The position numbers were made by a program, and so were the translations under genes. From JACKEQ01 sp041389565 (GTDB taxonomy: Bacteria; Myxococcota_A; UBA796; GCA-2862545), in contig JAWKRP010000030.1 of the NCBI GenBank assembly GCA_041389565.1, positions 51,275 to 115,274 on the forward strand: a stretch of 64,000 nucleotides of DNA, written 5' to 3'. The notes beneath the pieces are model-generated. The model saw only the letters and a program-made list of their open reading frames with translations, searched no databases and had not been told where the DNA came from. Shown here one piece after another: positions 41,820-50,051 of the stretch. The first letter of the stretch is position 1. Every line of letters starts with the position of its first letter.

Positions 41820-41825
41820 TAGCCT
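41820..41825 (+). promoter_or_regulatory. Probable -10 element TAGCCT
   Basis: TAGCCT lies 17 bases before the GTG start at 41843. A GGGAGG Shine-Dalgarno sequence (41832-41837) sits between them. Confidence 0.35.
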
Positions 41826-41842
41826 CCCGACGGGAGGTCCCC

Positions 41843-42394
41843 GTGCACCAACTCCAGTTCGTGGTCGACCGTGACGTCTCCGAGCGGGAGATCCTGGCTC
41901 TCGTCGAGCCCGTGCTCGCGCGCCACGGGCTGAAGCGGCAGCGCAACTCCCCCACGGTCGACCTCCACGAGTGGGAGGGCGCGGGGGTGTTCGTCACCAT
42001 CGCGCGGCAGAGCTGGGCGGGGTTCTGGTGGGTGCACATCGTCTCCCACGACGACTCGGCGCCTGGAATCGTCGACGAGCTGCGGCGAGCGGAGCTCGTG
42101 TTCGACGATGTCGGGCAGCTGCGCATGCGCGCGCGGTCCCCGGGGCGCCGCGGAGACGCCCTGGTTCGCCTGGCTCACGCCGTTTCGCTCGATGGAGACG
42201 GGCCGTTCGCCGATCTCGTCCTCGACGTGCTCGAGCGGGGCTCCGACGACGAGGTCGAAGGCGCGGTGCGTGCCGCCGCCCACCTCGCCTGGCCGATCTT
42301 CGACGTGCCCCTCGAACGGATCGCCGGCGAGGGCGGATGGCTCGGCGAGCTCGCGGACGAGGCGCTGCATCGGGAGCACGAGGACGACGACTGA
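41843..42394 (+). CDS. Uncharacterised acidic cytoplasmic protein
   Basis: 183 residues from GTG, with GGGAGG five bases upstream. No signal peptide or transmembrane helix. The N-terminal third (VDRDVSEREILALVEPVLARHGLKRQRN) reads like an alpha/beta module; the C-terminal half is helical and acidic (DVLERGSDDEVEGAVRAAA, HREHEDDD). It does not match a family I know. It is divergent from the ArsR operon with about 106 bases between starts. Confidence 0.6.
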   Translation: MHQLQFVVDRDVSEREILALVEPVLARHGLKRQRNSPTVDLHEWEGAGVFVTIARQSWAGFWWVHIVSHDDSAPGIVDELRRAELVFDDVGQLRMRARSPGRRGDALVRLAHAVSLDGDGPFADLVLDVLERGSDDEVEGAVRAAAHLAWPIFDVPLERIAGEGGWLGELADEALHREHEDDD

Positions 42395-42480
42395 GGCGCC
42401 TGACGTCGCGCTGACATCGGTCTGCCCCCGTCTCGTCATTGGACTCGTCGGGATGCATGCTCGATGCTGTCCATCCGCAG

Positions 42481-44111
42481 ATGGACGACATGCCCGACTC
42501 CCCTCCGGACCCTTCCAGCGACCCGCTCATCGGATGCACGGTGGGCGGCCGCTATGTCGTGAAGCGGCTCATCGACCGCGGCGGGATGGGGCGTGTGTAC
42601 GAGGCGGAGCAGCAGCCGCTCGGGCGGATCGTCGCGCTGAAGACCCTCGATCTGCACGACCCCACGGGGGAGTTCCAGCGGCGCTTCTCCCACGAGGCCC
42701 AGACGGCGAGCCGCCTGACGCACCCCAACACCGTGCGGATCTTCGACTACGGGCGCTCGGAGAACGGCCAGTTCTTCCTCACCATGGAGATGCTCGAGGG
42801 CGAGTCGCTGCACTCGGTCATCAAGAAGTCCGCGCCGCTCGACCCGATGCGCGTCATCACGCTGATGCGCCAGGTGTGTGGCGCGCTCCAGGAGGCTCAC
42901 GAGCGCGGGGTCATCCACCGCGACCTGAAGCCCGCGAACCTGTTCCTCACCAAGCACGGGCGCGATCTGGAGTTCGCCAAGGCGCTCGACTTCGGTCTCG
43001 TGAAGAACCTCGAGAGCGACGCGAGCTGTCGCACACGGGCCAGATGCTGGGCTCGCCGCTCTACATGTCGCCGGAGCAGGTGACCGGGAAGGGCGTCGAC
43101 CACCGCTCCGACATCTACAGCCTGGGCCTCGTGATGTACGTGGCGCTCACGGGGCGGGTGCCGTTCGAGCGCACGTCGGTGTCGGGCATCATGATGCAGC
43201 AGGTCACCCGCCAGATCCCGACCTTCGAGGCCATCGCTCCCGAGGTGTCCATCCCGGCGTCCCTCGAGTGGGTCGTGCGCCGCTGCATCGAGAAGGACCC
43301 TTCGAAGCGCATCGCGACGATGGAGGAGCTGTCCGTGGCCCTCAAGGTCTGCGCCCGCGAGCTCCGGGAGGAGGTCGACGGCGCGATTCCGTGGGAGCTC
43401 GATGCCAGCGGGTTCCTCGTCCTCCCGCAGGAGCTCGTCGAGGGGGAGGACACGTCCACGGGCCGCGAACGGTCGAAGAAGAAGCCCGTGGCCCCGGTCG
43501 CTCCGGTCGCCCTGGGTGCGACGGACGTGAGCTCGCCGACCCTGAATCGCTCGGGGACCGCCGGCTTCGCCGCAGGGGCCGCGGTGGCCGGCGGTGGCAT
43601 GCTCGTGGTCGGCGGCCTGGGGCTCGCGCTCGTCGCGCTCGTGGGAATCGGGCTGTTCGCGTTCACGCGGACGACACCGCCGCCCCTCGAGCCCGAGCCC
43701 ACCGTCCTGCTCGAGCCCGTGCCGGAGCCCGCACCGCTGCCCGATCCGGAGCCCGCGGCCCAGGCCCTCGTGCAGTCCGTGTTGCTGGAGTCCGACCCCG
43801 GCGGTGCCGAGGTGCTGCGAGACGGTGCGTTCCTCGGGGTGACGCCGGTGAACGTGGAGCTCAGGAACGGCTCGGTCACCCTGACGGTCCAGGCCGTGGG
43901 GTACGAGCCGCGAGACGTGCTGCTCGACGGCACGGTCGACCGCACGCTCGTCCCGCTGAAGCGGCGTGCCAGCCGACCCGGTCCGGTGCCCACTACGGCC
44001 GTCCCCGACCCGAAGCCCGCCGAGCCCGACCCGAAGCCTGCGGAGCCGGCACCGAAGCCTGGAGGGCTCGACGTTCCGAAGACCGACCTGCGCGACCCGT
44101 TCGCGAGGTGA
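42481..44111 (+). pseudogene. PEGA-domain Ser/Thr protein kinase, frame broken in the activation segment
   Basis: The first frame carries the kinase N-lobe and catalytic loop: DRGGMGRVYEAEQ, VALKTLDL, VIHRDLKPANLFL (His146, Asp148) and LDFGLVKNLES. Near 43022 the frame shifts; a one-base insertion (GCGAG to GCGGAG) restores SDAELSHTGQMLGSPLYMSPEQ and the C-lobe. Then follow a transmembrane helix (LVVGGLGLALVALVGIGLFAF), a Pro-rich linker and a PEGA domain (SDPGGAEVLRDGAFLGVTPV) that would be extracytoplasmic. An intact product would be about 543 residues. The start is uncertain; ATG 42457 and TTG 42439 are alternatives. All catalytic residues remain, so an assembly error is quite possible. 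Confidence 0.8.
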
Positions 44112-44116
44112 CGGGG

Positions 44117-44122
44117 TAGGGT
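44117..44122 (+). promoter_or_regulatory. Probable -10 element TAGGGT
   Basis: TAGGGT lies 19 bases before ATG 44142, just after the kinase stop codon. GGGGGTGGA precedes the ATG. Confidence 0.3.
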
Positions 44123-44141
44123 CTGTGGACCTGGGGGTGGA

Positions 44142-44864
44142 ATGCAGCCACCGATGCTGGACCGGCTGGTGTGGGTGTTCGAGCGGCTGGAGGCTGCCGG
44201 GATCCCCACCGCGCCGTCCCACGACCTGCCTTCCGGCCCGAGCGTCGTGACGTTCGGGTACGGCCGGGGTCTGCTGACCCTGCTCCCCGTCTGGACGGAC
44301 CGCGCCGTGCACGGCGATGCCCGTGTGCGGGAGGCGCTGCTGGCGGCCCTCGCCGAGAACGGCGTCCCGGTGGTGTGGACGGGAGCCCGGGGCGGCGCGG
44401 TCGTGCTGCCCGCGTTCGCACGCCACCGGTCACCGACCCCGACGCGTCCCACGGACGGCCAGGGCGCTCCCGTGCCGATGCCAGCGAGCCCGCCGGACTG
44501 GATCGGTCCGATTCCACCGGCGATCTGGGACCTCTTCCGCGCGTTCTCCGCTCTGGAGCCGCTCGGCATCGCACTGCAGGTCCATCCGTCCGAGGACGAC
44601 TTCGACCCGCGTCTCGAGCAGTACCTGCGAAACGACCCGATCCGGGCAGGTCACGAGGTGGTGGTGCAGGTCGCGCACACCGCGTTCCGAAGCCGGGATC
44701 CGGGTCTGCTGCCCCTGTGGATCCGCGGCCCCCGCGAAGGGGTGGCGCAGGTTCGCGCGGTCTTCGAGGCCCACGGGGTCCCCGTGCAGGCCGGGCGAGC
44801 GGACGGCCCCCTCGTGGTCGGCCGGGAGGGGCAGCCCGAGATCCTCCAACTGCTCGGCTGGTGA
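44142..44864 (+). CDS. Uncharacterised cytoplasmic protein
   Basis: 240 residues, no signal peptide. Alternating helices and strands (LDRLVWVFERLEAAGIPTAP, VREALLAALAENGVPVVWTG, AQVRAVFEAHGVPVQAGR) suggest an internally duplicated alpha/beta fold with a Pro-rich linker in the middle (SPTPTRPTDGQGAPVPMP). No recognisable motif. It follows the broken kinase gene by 30 bases and converges with the next gene. Confidence 0.6.
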   Translation: MQPPMLDRLVWVFERLEAAGIPTAPSHDLPSGPSVVTFGYGRGLLTLLPVWTDRAVHGDARVREALLAALAENGVPVVWTGARGGAVVLPAFARHRSPTPTRPTDGQGAPVPMPASPPDWIGPIPPAIWDLFRAFSALEPLGIALQVHPSEDDFDPRLEQYLRNDPIRAGHEVVVQVAHTAFRSRDPGLLPLWIRGPREGVAQVRAVFEAHGVPVQAGRADGPLVVGREGQPEILQLLGW

Positions 44865-44906
44865 AGCGCCCGGTCACACGCCCTGCAGGCCGAGATCGAC
44901 GCTCCC

Positions 44907-45449
44907 TCACCCGATGACGAAGGTGGCCTCCGCCCTCGCCGCGAGGGCCCAGCCCTCCTCGGGAACCCTGTCGAAGACCACCTCGAAGGTCGCGTCGTCG
45001 GCGACGCTGCCCCCGAGCACGGAAACGGCGTAGAACCCGGAGTCCATGCGGACGGGCTGCCGCACACCCGCGTCCACCGCGGCCCGCAGCCGAGCCCTGC
45101 CCTCTTCGTTCCAGCGACGGAGGTACGGCACGGTGATCAGGACGACGACACCCGAGGTCACGCGGAGGCCGTAGCCGCGTCGTTCGACCTGGAGCTCGGC
45201 CCCCGTCGCGTCGAACACGGAGCGCTCGTCGGGTCTCCGGAACACCACCGTGTAGGGCTGATTCACGATGCCCGACATGGGGAGCAGAACCCCTTCCGCG
45301 AGCGCGACGTCGACGGTGTCTCCCCGCGTGAACGCGTCGACGAGATCGTCCGAGAGGCCCCGTTCCTGCTGAAAGCGCGTCAGCACCTCGGGGTCGGCGA
45401 GTATCCAGAGGTCGAAGAAGTCGTTGAGGACCTCGGTGAATCGCTGCAT
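44907..45449 (-). CDS. Uncharacterised cytoplasmic protein
   Basis: 180 residues. CAGGAG lies six bases before ATG 45449. The protein begins with a helix (MQRFTEVLNDFFDLWIL) and continues with mixed strands (YTVVFRRPDERSVFD, VTSGVVVLITVPYLRRW). The pattern is somewhat like immunity or DUF-type proteins found beside LRR/TIGR02996 genes, but no family can be named. It lies 37 bases downstream of the TIGR02996 gene on the same strand and may be co-transcribed. Confidence 0.6.
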   Translation of the reverse strand: MQRFTEVLNDFFDLWILADPEVLTRFQQERGLSDDLVDAFTRGDTVDVALAEGVLLPMSGIVNQPYTVVFRRPDERSVFDATGAELQVERRGYGLRVTSGVVVLITVPYLRRWNEEGRARLRAAVDAGVRQPVRMDSGFYAVSVLGGSVADDATFEVVFDRVPEEGWALAARAEATFVIG

Positions 45450-45486
45450 TCGGACTCCTGTGTCCAGAGCGCCATTCCCGGAGTAA

Positions 45487-46848
45487 TCACCGGTCGATCG
45501 AGACGGCACCATCAGGGGTGACGAGCCGCACGGTCCGCACACCCGGACCCACCGCACCAGCCAGCGCCGCCAGGGTGGCCTCGGGGTCGGGCGGTGAGCG
45601 GTTGGGCTCGACCTGGAGCGTGGGGACCCGGAGGTCCTCCAGACCGATGGGAGGCTCATCGAGCGCGGGCATCTCGATCACGAGGGTCTGGAGGGCCGTC
45701 CACGACGCGAGCTCCGCAACGAGGGGCCGGAGATCGTGGGTGGCGCCGGGTGCCATGCCCAGGGTCGTGAGGGTGGAGGCGTGGCGCGCTCGAGCCACCG
45801 GCAGATCGTCCAGGTAGGCCCCCCGGAGCGTGCGTACGTTGGCCGTGACCTCCGAGGCCAGCACCTTGCGGAGGCCGCCACGCCGGTCCACGTTCGGGAT
45901 CACGAGCTCACGGACGGTGCGGAGGGCAGGCTGGTCCACGAGCTTCCCGACCTTGGGCCACTTCGAGTAGGGCTCGGCCCGGACGGGGAGCCCGTTCTCC
46001 CAGTCCACCCTGCACACCACCGAGACCCAGGGGCCGAGCCAGCCGTCCACGTGAGCCCGGGCCAGCTCCTCGAGGCGGGCGGCGTGCCGGCCCTTGCCCC
46101 CGGGGAACCACACGTAGAAGAACTCGCCGATGCGGAACGTCTGCATGCGATGGCCGGGCTCGTCGAGCTGCAGTGCGACGAACTCGCCGCGTGGGTCGCC
46201 GATCTCCTGAAGCACGTCTGCGAACACCGCACGCAGGGCGAGGTCTTCGGGGTTCGCAGCGATGGCGCCGAGGAGCGCGTCGGTGTCGCGTTCCGGCTCG
46301 ACCTCCCGGGCGGTCTCGGAGAAGCCCAGCTCCGCGAGGGCCTGTCGCTCGGCCGGTTCCAGCGCGCGTCGGGCGGGACGGAGGGTCTGACCGAGGCGGC
46401 GGACCCGAGCGGCGTGCGCGATGGCGAACCCCGTCCCGGTCGCGTGCACCGCGTCGGCGATGTCGTCCCAGCGCACATCGACGGGCCCCCGGACCTGCAT
46501 GCGCTCGAAGACCGGTCTCCAGAAGGCCTCGCAGTTGGGACGGGTGCGGAACGGCAGGGAGCCGAGCCACCCCACCAGGGCGAGCTCGATTCGGGGGTCG
46601 TCCCAGCCCTCGAGGGCGGCCAGGCGGACTGCGGCCTCGCCGGCGGTGCCGGAGGGCAGGGCTTCGAGGAGCGCGGGCAGGGCCCCCTCGTCTCGGGTTT
46701 CGGCAAGCCGGTCCCACGCTTCCGTGGCTGCCTGGCTGCGCCCGGTGGGCAGCGAGCCGTGGGTGTTCCGCAGGCATGCTGCGAGCGCGCGGGCGGCATG
46801 TACGCTGCGGGTGGCGGACCAGAGAGCGCGAAGGTCGGGCAGGTGCAT
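45487..46848 (-). CDS. TIGR02996-domain protein with LRR-like C-terminus
   Basis: 453 residues. The centre contains LLGAIAANPEDLALRAVFADVLQEIGDPRGEF, matching the TIGR02996 repeat-mid domain (AIxANPxDxxxRLVYADWLEExGDPRGE). The C-terminal ~150 residues are LRR-like (TVRELVIPNVDR, NVRTLRGAYLDDLPV, TLTTLGMAPG, LQTLVIEMPAL). The N-terminal ~180 residues are helical. TIGR02996 proteins are abundant in Myxococcota and Planctomycetota with no known function. TACTCG ends six bases before the ATG, suggesting a leaderless mRNA. Confidence 0.78.
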   Translation of the reverse strand: MHLPDLRALWSATRSVHAARALAACLRNTHGSLPTGRSQAATEAWDRLAETRDEGALPALLEALPSGTAGEAAVRLAALEGWDDPRIELALVGWLGSLPFRTRPNCEAFWRPVFERMQVRGPVDVRWDDIADAVHATGTGFAIAHAARVRRLGQTLRPARRALEPAERQALAELGFSETAREVEPERDTDALLGAIAANPEDLALRAVFADVLQEIGDPRGEFVALQLDEPGHRMQTFRIGEFFYVWFPGGKGRHAARLEELARAHVDGWLGPWVSVVCRVDWENGLPVRAEPYSKWPKVGKLVDQPALRTVRELVIPNVDRRGGLRKVLASEVTANVRTLRGAYLDDLPVARARHASTLTTLGMAPGATHDLRPLVAELASWTALQTLVIEMPALDEPPIGLEDLRVPTLQVEPNRSPPDPEATLAALAGAVGPGVRTVRLVTPDGAVSIDR

Positions 46849-46854
46849 GGCGCC

Positions 46855-46860
46855 CGAGTA
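46855..46860 (-). promoter_or_regulatory. -10-like TACTCG, leaderless arrangement
   Basis: TACTCG on the minus strand ends six bases before ATG 46848. The last base departs from the TAnnnT pattern; spacing fits the other cases. Confidence 0.35.
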
Positions 46861-46949
46861 GCCGGCTTCACCGCGTGCCGTCGAGAGGGTCCACGTTCGA
46901 CGGGCTCGGATCGGGTACAGTGCTGGGTGGCACCGTGAAGCCCGGGTAC

Positions 46950-47416
46950 TCATGCGGAATTCGACGGGCCGAGCCCATGCGTCTGGATGAACGCCGGAGC
47001 CTCATCCGAGTCGTCGTTCGCCCACAGGATGTCGGCCACTCCGAGTCCCGACCACCCTCATCGCTTCCCGTCCATTGGACGATCGTCGACACAGTCCGGG
47101 TCCTTCGTAGGCAAATCCACGCCTTTGTAGGCAAAGCAGGAGTGCCACGCCCCACCCCGATGTTCGGGTGTCCGGAACCCGCCAACATCTTCAAGAGGCA
47201 CAGGTCCTCGGGCGTGCAGCGTGCGAACGCAGCCTCGATATCGCATCGTTCGTCCGCGTACTCCGGCCGGATGCTCACGTCGCTGAACTCATCGCACTGG
47301 GCGCGAAGCTCTCGAGAGGGCTCGTATGTGAGCGGCGGATAGGGCGGCAGAGACGTTCGGCACGCTGTTGCCAAGACCAGTACGAGGTGGACCACGGGTG
47401 GAAGCGATACGCTCAC
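46950..47416 (-). pseudogene. Disrupted lipoprotein gene
   Basis: GTG 47416 with GGGAGG upstream gives MSVSLPPVVHLVLVLATACRTS, a lipoprotein signal, then a Cys-containing acidic domain (ERCDIEAAFARCTPEDLCLLKM). Past about 47150 the frame loses coding bias and becomes Arg-rich. The other frame gives CFAYKGVDLPTKDPDCVDD, a TGA at 47058, and then strongly coding-like VADILWANDDSDEAPAF up to a TGA at 46950. So at least one frame change or nonsense change interrupts the gene. GC is lower than around it. The start overlaps the stop of the upstream fragment (GTGA). Confidence 0.5.
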
Positions 47417-47690
47417 GTGTCGCCTCCCGGCGCGTCGAGCGCCACGACCAACCGGAACTGCACCTGCTTCTGCTCCTCCACCTGCCGCATCACGCGCTGC
47501 GCTGCGTCCATCTCCATCCCCAGCGACCACACAATCGACGCGAACGAGTCCCGCACACAGAAGGTACCGGACCGGGCGCTCCGAGACCGACTTGATGGTG
47601 GTCTCGAACTTTGGATGCGCTTCCCACCCACCACGAAGACCGCCCGTCCTTCATCCCAAACGCCCTTCCCAACGCCTGTCCCAGAGTACC
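47413..47690 (-). pseudogene. Fragment of a coding sequence with two compensating frame changes
   Basis: Reading upstream to downstream on the minus strand: GVWDEGRAVFVVGGKRIQ in one frame, KFETTIKSVSERPVRY in a second, then FCVRDSFASIVWSLGMEMD back in the first, ending ALDAPGGDT. All three pieces have high third-position GC and join smoothly if one base is added near 47600 and one removed near 47565. The 5' end runs into the tRNA-like remnant and has no clear start, so the gene is truncated. Possibly a small regulatory or energy-transducer-like domain; I cannot name it. Confidence 0.45.
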
Positions 47691-47732
47691 CCCGAGACGA
47701 CTCGAACGTCGACCTACTGATTGGGAATCAGT
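47688..47732 (-). tRNA. tRNA 3'-half remnant (anticodon CCC), not a functional gene
   Basis: On the minus strand a 5-bp anticodon stem ACTGA/TCAGT encloses the loop TTCCCAA. A short variable segment AGGT, a T-arm with GTTCGAGTC (four of five stem pairs hold) and an acceptor-like CGGGGGTA follow. The D-arm and 5' acceptor strand expected upstream are absent. This is the form left at one end of an element that integrated into a tRNA 3' end, or a decayed tRNA-Gly. No integrase or intact partner tRNA lies in the window. Confidence 0.45.
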
Positions 47733-47776
47733 ATCGTCGCCGACCCACCCACCGTCCGCACCCTACATCACTCTCG

Positions 47777-48826
47777 CTACTCGAACCGCAGCGTCCCCAC
47801 CCAGTACCGCTCCCCTTCCACCACCGGGTCCTCCAGGATCCCCGGCCCATACGGCGGGTCGTACCCGTCGAACATCCCGACCCACACCCGGTCCTTCCCG
47901 ACCACGAAGTACACGTTCGAGCTCTCCTCCGAGACCGGGGGCGGCTCCGCGTCGTACCGACCCTCCAGCTGCGCGAAGTCGAACGGCACCGGACCCCCGA
48001 AGATCGGCGACCCATCCAGCGACTTCGGCATCCGGCACCCGTACGTCGCACCCAGGTGCAGCCCGTACACCGGATGACGCGCCGCCAGCCCCAGCATCGG
48101 CTCCTCGCGCCAGGACTCCGACGACACGTCGTCCAGTGTGCACCCGTCGCCCTCCGCCAGGCTCTGCAGGTACGTCACCACCGGCGTGTCCGCGGGCACC
48201 TCGAGCGTCGTGAGCCGCGCGTACACCGACATCGGGCCCTCCTCGCGCTCCCCCACGATCAGCAGGTGGCCCCCCTCTTCGCGCACCGAGATCCGCGGAC
48301 GCTGGTAGGTCTCGTGCGGCGGCAGGTCCGCCAGGTACGAGAACGAGACCCCCAGTGCCTCCGAGCGGTACGGAATCGCGAGGGTCTCGGCCCGCCACTC
48401 CTCGTGCGCCTGTGCCCGCTGCCCGATCAGCACCGCGTCCGCGACCTCGCCGAACGCCACCACGCCGTAGCCCCCGCACGTCGCGACATCGAACAGCCCC
48501 AGCGCCACCGTGAGCCCGGTCGTCACACAGCCCGTCGCAGCCGGCCCCGATCGATAGCTCGTCAGCGCCAGGCCCATGTGGACGAGCGCGGTGATGCCCA
48601 CCGTCGCGAGCCCGAGCGGGATGCCGAACAGCAGCACCAGCCCCTCGAGGCCCAGGATCGCCCCGCCCCCCGAAGACGGACCGTCGAACGCCCACATCGC
48701 CCAGTACGTGAGCGCCACCACGTGGGCCAGCGCCCCCAGCGACACCGCCATCGGCACCAGGAGCCCCACCACCACCTGCCGCGGGGGCAGGCGTCCGGGG
48801 TCGCTCGGATCGATCGGTGCGCTCAC
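47777..48826 (-). CDS. Membrane protein with large extracytoplasmic domain
   Basis: 349 residues from GTG 48826. Three hydrophobic helices (VVVGLLVPMAVSLGALAHVVALTYW; ILGLEGLVLLFGIPLGLATVGI; TGCVTTGLTVALGLFDVATCGG) precede a ~220-residue soluble domain (LGVSFSYLADLPPHE, FVVGKDRVWVGMFDG). TAGTCT on the minus strand ends exactly six bases before the GTG, with no ribosome-binding site. The soluble part is unlike any domain I recognise. Neighbour genes on the same strand include an orphan pseudopilin-like protein. Confidence 0.7.
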   Translation of the reverse strand: MSAPIDPSDPGRLPPRQVVVGLLVPMAVSLGALAHVVALTYWAMWAFDGPSSGGGAILGLEGLVLLFGIPLGLATVGITALVHMGLALTSYRSGPAATGCVTTGLTVALGLFDVATCGGYGVVAFGEVADAVLIGQRAQAHEEWRAETLAIPYRSEALGVSFSYLADLPPHETYQRPRISVREEGGHLLIVGEREEGPMSVYARLTTLEVPADTPVVTYLQSLAEGDGCTLDDVSSESWREEPMLGLAARHPVYGLHLGATYGCRMPKSLDGSPIFGGPVPFDFAQLEGRYDAEPPPVSEESSNVYFVVGKDRVWVGMFDGYDPPYGPGILEDPVVEGERYWVGTLRFE

Positions 48827-48832
48827 GCCGCG

Positions 48833-48838
48833 AGACTA
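48833..48838 (-). promoter_or_regulatory. -10-like TAGTCT, leaderless arrangement
   Basis: TAGTCT on the minus strand ends six bases before GTG 48826 and overlaps the stop codon of the upstream pseudopilin-like gene. Confidence 0.5.
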
Positions 48839-49219
48839 CCGCGCGGCGCGCCCCCCGATGTCGTCGGCCGTTCCGAGCCGCCCGTCAGGACCCGCGCAGA
48901 CCACCTTCGCCTCGTGCTTCGTGCCCTGGATCACGAACGGATGGCCCCATGGATCGACCGTATCCGACCGCTTCAGCGCGCCATCGTCCACGAGCGCGTC
49001 GACATCGGACGGCAGCGCGTTGTGACGCAGCGTGTAGATCTCGAGTGCCTGCTCCACCTTCGTCACCTGGAGCGCGGCCTGCTTCTCCTGCGAGTCGGCC
49101 AGCTTCGACGCGACACCCGTGCCCGCGATCCCGAGCGTGAGGACCCCGCCGATCGCCACCAGGGCGACGACCACGAGGGTGACGAGAGCGATGACGACGA
49201 AGGCGATGCGAGCGTTCAT
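48836..49219 (-). CDS. GspG-like pseudopilin C-terminal domain, no prepilin signal
   Basis: 127 residues. The C-terminal ~75 residues (EQALEIYTLRHNALPSDVDAL, LKRSDTVDPWGHPF, GPDGRLGTADDI) match the core of GspG major pseudopilins, including the calcium-site segment. The N-terminus MNARIAFVVIALVTLVVVAL is a plain transmembrane helix and lacks the G-FTLIE prepilin peptidase site. It is therefore a membrane-anchored relative rather than a type II secretion pilin. No other secretion genes are adjacent. TAGCGG lies six bases before the ATG. Confidence 0.75.
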   Translation of the reverse strand: MNARIAFVVIALVTLVVVALVAIGGVLTLGIAGTGVASKLADSQEKQAALQVTKVEQALEIYTLRHNALPSDVDALVDDGALKRSDTVDPWGHPFVIQGTKHEAKVVCAGPDGRLGTADDIGGRAAR

Positions 49220-49260
49220 GCCCGACCGCTATCCCCTTCCTCCGCCCTCACGCAACTGCA

Positions 49261-49968
49261 TCAGACCGCGCAGCCGTCCGGGCCGCACACCTCTCCGTCT
49301 CCCGCCGACTCCGGCACATCCTCGGAGGACCGCGTCTCCAGCGCGTGCGCCAGCGCCTGCGTCAGCAGCTCCGCGGGCTGGGCCCCGGACACCGCCAGAC
49401 GCTCGTCGATCACGAAGAACGGCACCCCCGAGATCCCGAGCTGCCGCGCCAGCGTCTCGTCGCCGCGGACCGCGCCCGCGTACGCATCCCCCTCGAGAAC
49501 GCGCGCCACGTCGGCCGCTTCGAGACCGACATCCGCCGCGAGCCGCGCCAGCACGGACCGATCGCCGATCGCCTCGCCCTCCTGGAAGTAGGCGCGGAAC
49601 ATCCGGGCCTTCAGCGCGTCCTGCATCCCGTGCTCCTGAGCCAGGTGCAGCAGCCGGTGCGCGTCGAACGTGTTCCCCTGCTTCAGGCGGCCGAAGTCGA
49701 ACATCACGCCTTCCGCGGCCCCGCGCGCTGCCATCTGGTCGACCATCTCCTGGGCCTGGGCCCGCGTACGCCCGTACTTCCGGGCCAGGTGCGCCACGTG
49801 GTCACCCTCCACGATGCGCGCCGCGCCCGGATCGAGCTCGAAGGACCGCCACCGCACCTCCACGGGCTCCCCGTGCGCCGCCCCGAACGCCGCGATGGCC
49901 GTCTGGAGCCGCGACCGACCGATGGCACACCACGGGCACACCACATCCGACCACACGTCCACCTTCAT
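49261..49968 (-). CDS. DsbA-family oxidoreductase, FrnE-like
   Basis: 235 residues, no signal peptide. MKVDVWSDVVCPWC puts the CxxC redox centre at Cys11-Cys14; FELDPGA, GNTFDAHRLLHLA and GVPFFVIDE (cis-Pro loop) are typical of the cytosolic FrnE/DsbA-like group. The C-terminal CGPDGC provides a second Cys pair, as seen in several FrnE proteins. Thiol-disulfide exchange or polyketide-related isomerisation has been assigned to relatives; the actual substrate here is unknown. Divergent from the UspA gene. Confidence 0.9.
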   Translation of the reverse strand: MKVDVWSDVVCPWCAIGRSRLQTAIAAFGAAHGEPVEVRWRSFELDPGAARIVEGDHVAHLARKYGRTRAQAQEMVDQMAARGAAEGVMFDFGRLKQGNTFDAHRLLHLAQEHGMQDALKARMFRAYFQEGEAIGDRSVLARLAADVGLEAADVARVLEGDAYAGAVRGDETLARQLGISGVPFFVIDERLAVSGAQPAELLTQALAHALETRSSEDVPESAGDGEVCGPDGCAV

Positions 49969-50039
49969 CGGACCCTCCAGTCGAGGTCCCTAACGCGCCC
50001 CCCGGCACGCGTGGGGTGGTCGCACCCTGGCGCGGGTCG

Positions 50040-50045
50040 TATCGT
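50040..50045 (+). promoter_or_regulatory. -10-like TATCGT, leaderless arrangement
   Basis: TATCGT ends six bases before ATG 50052 with no ribosome-binding site between. Confidence 0.5.
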
Positions 50046-50051
50046 GTGCCC

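Noticed and set aside
46868..47530. A 220-residue protein through the decayed lipoprotein region
   Set aside because: Its C-terminal half is Arg-rich with weak coding bias, and another frame carries the coding signal there.
47711..47740. tRNA on the plus strand (anticodon GGG)
   Set aside because: The anticodon stem is self-complementary, but the T-arm lies on the side that fits only a minus-strand tRNA, and no D-arm is found on either strand.
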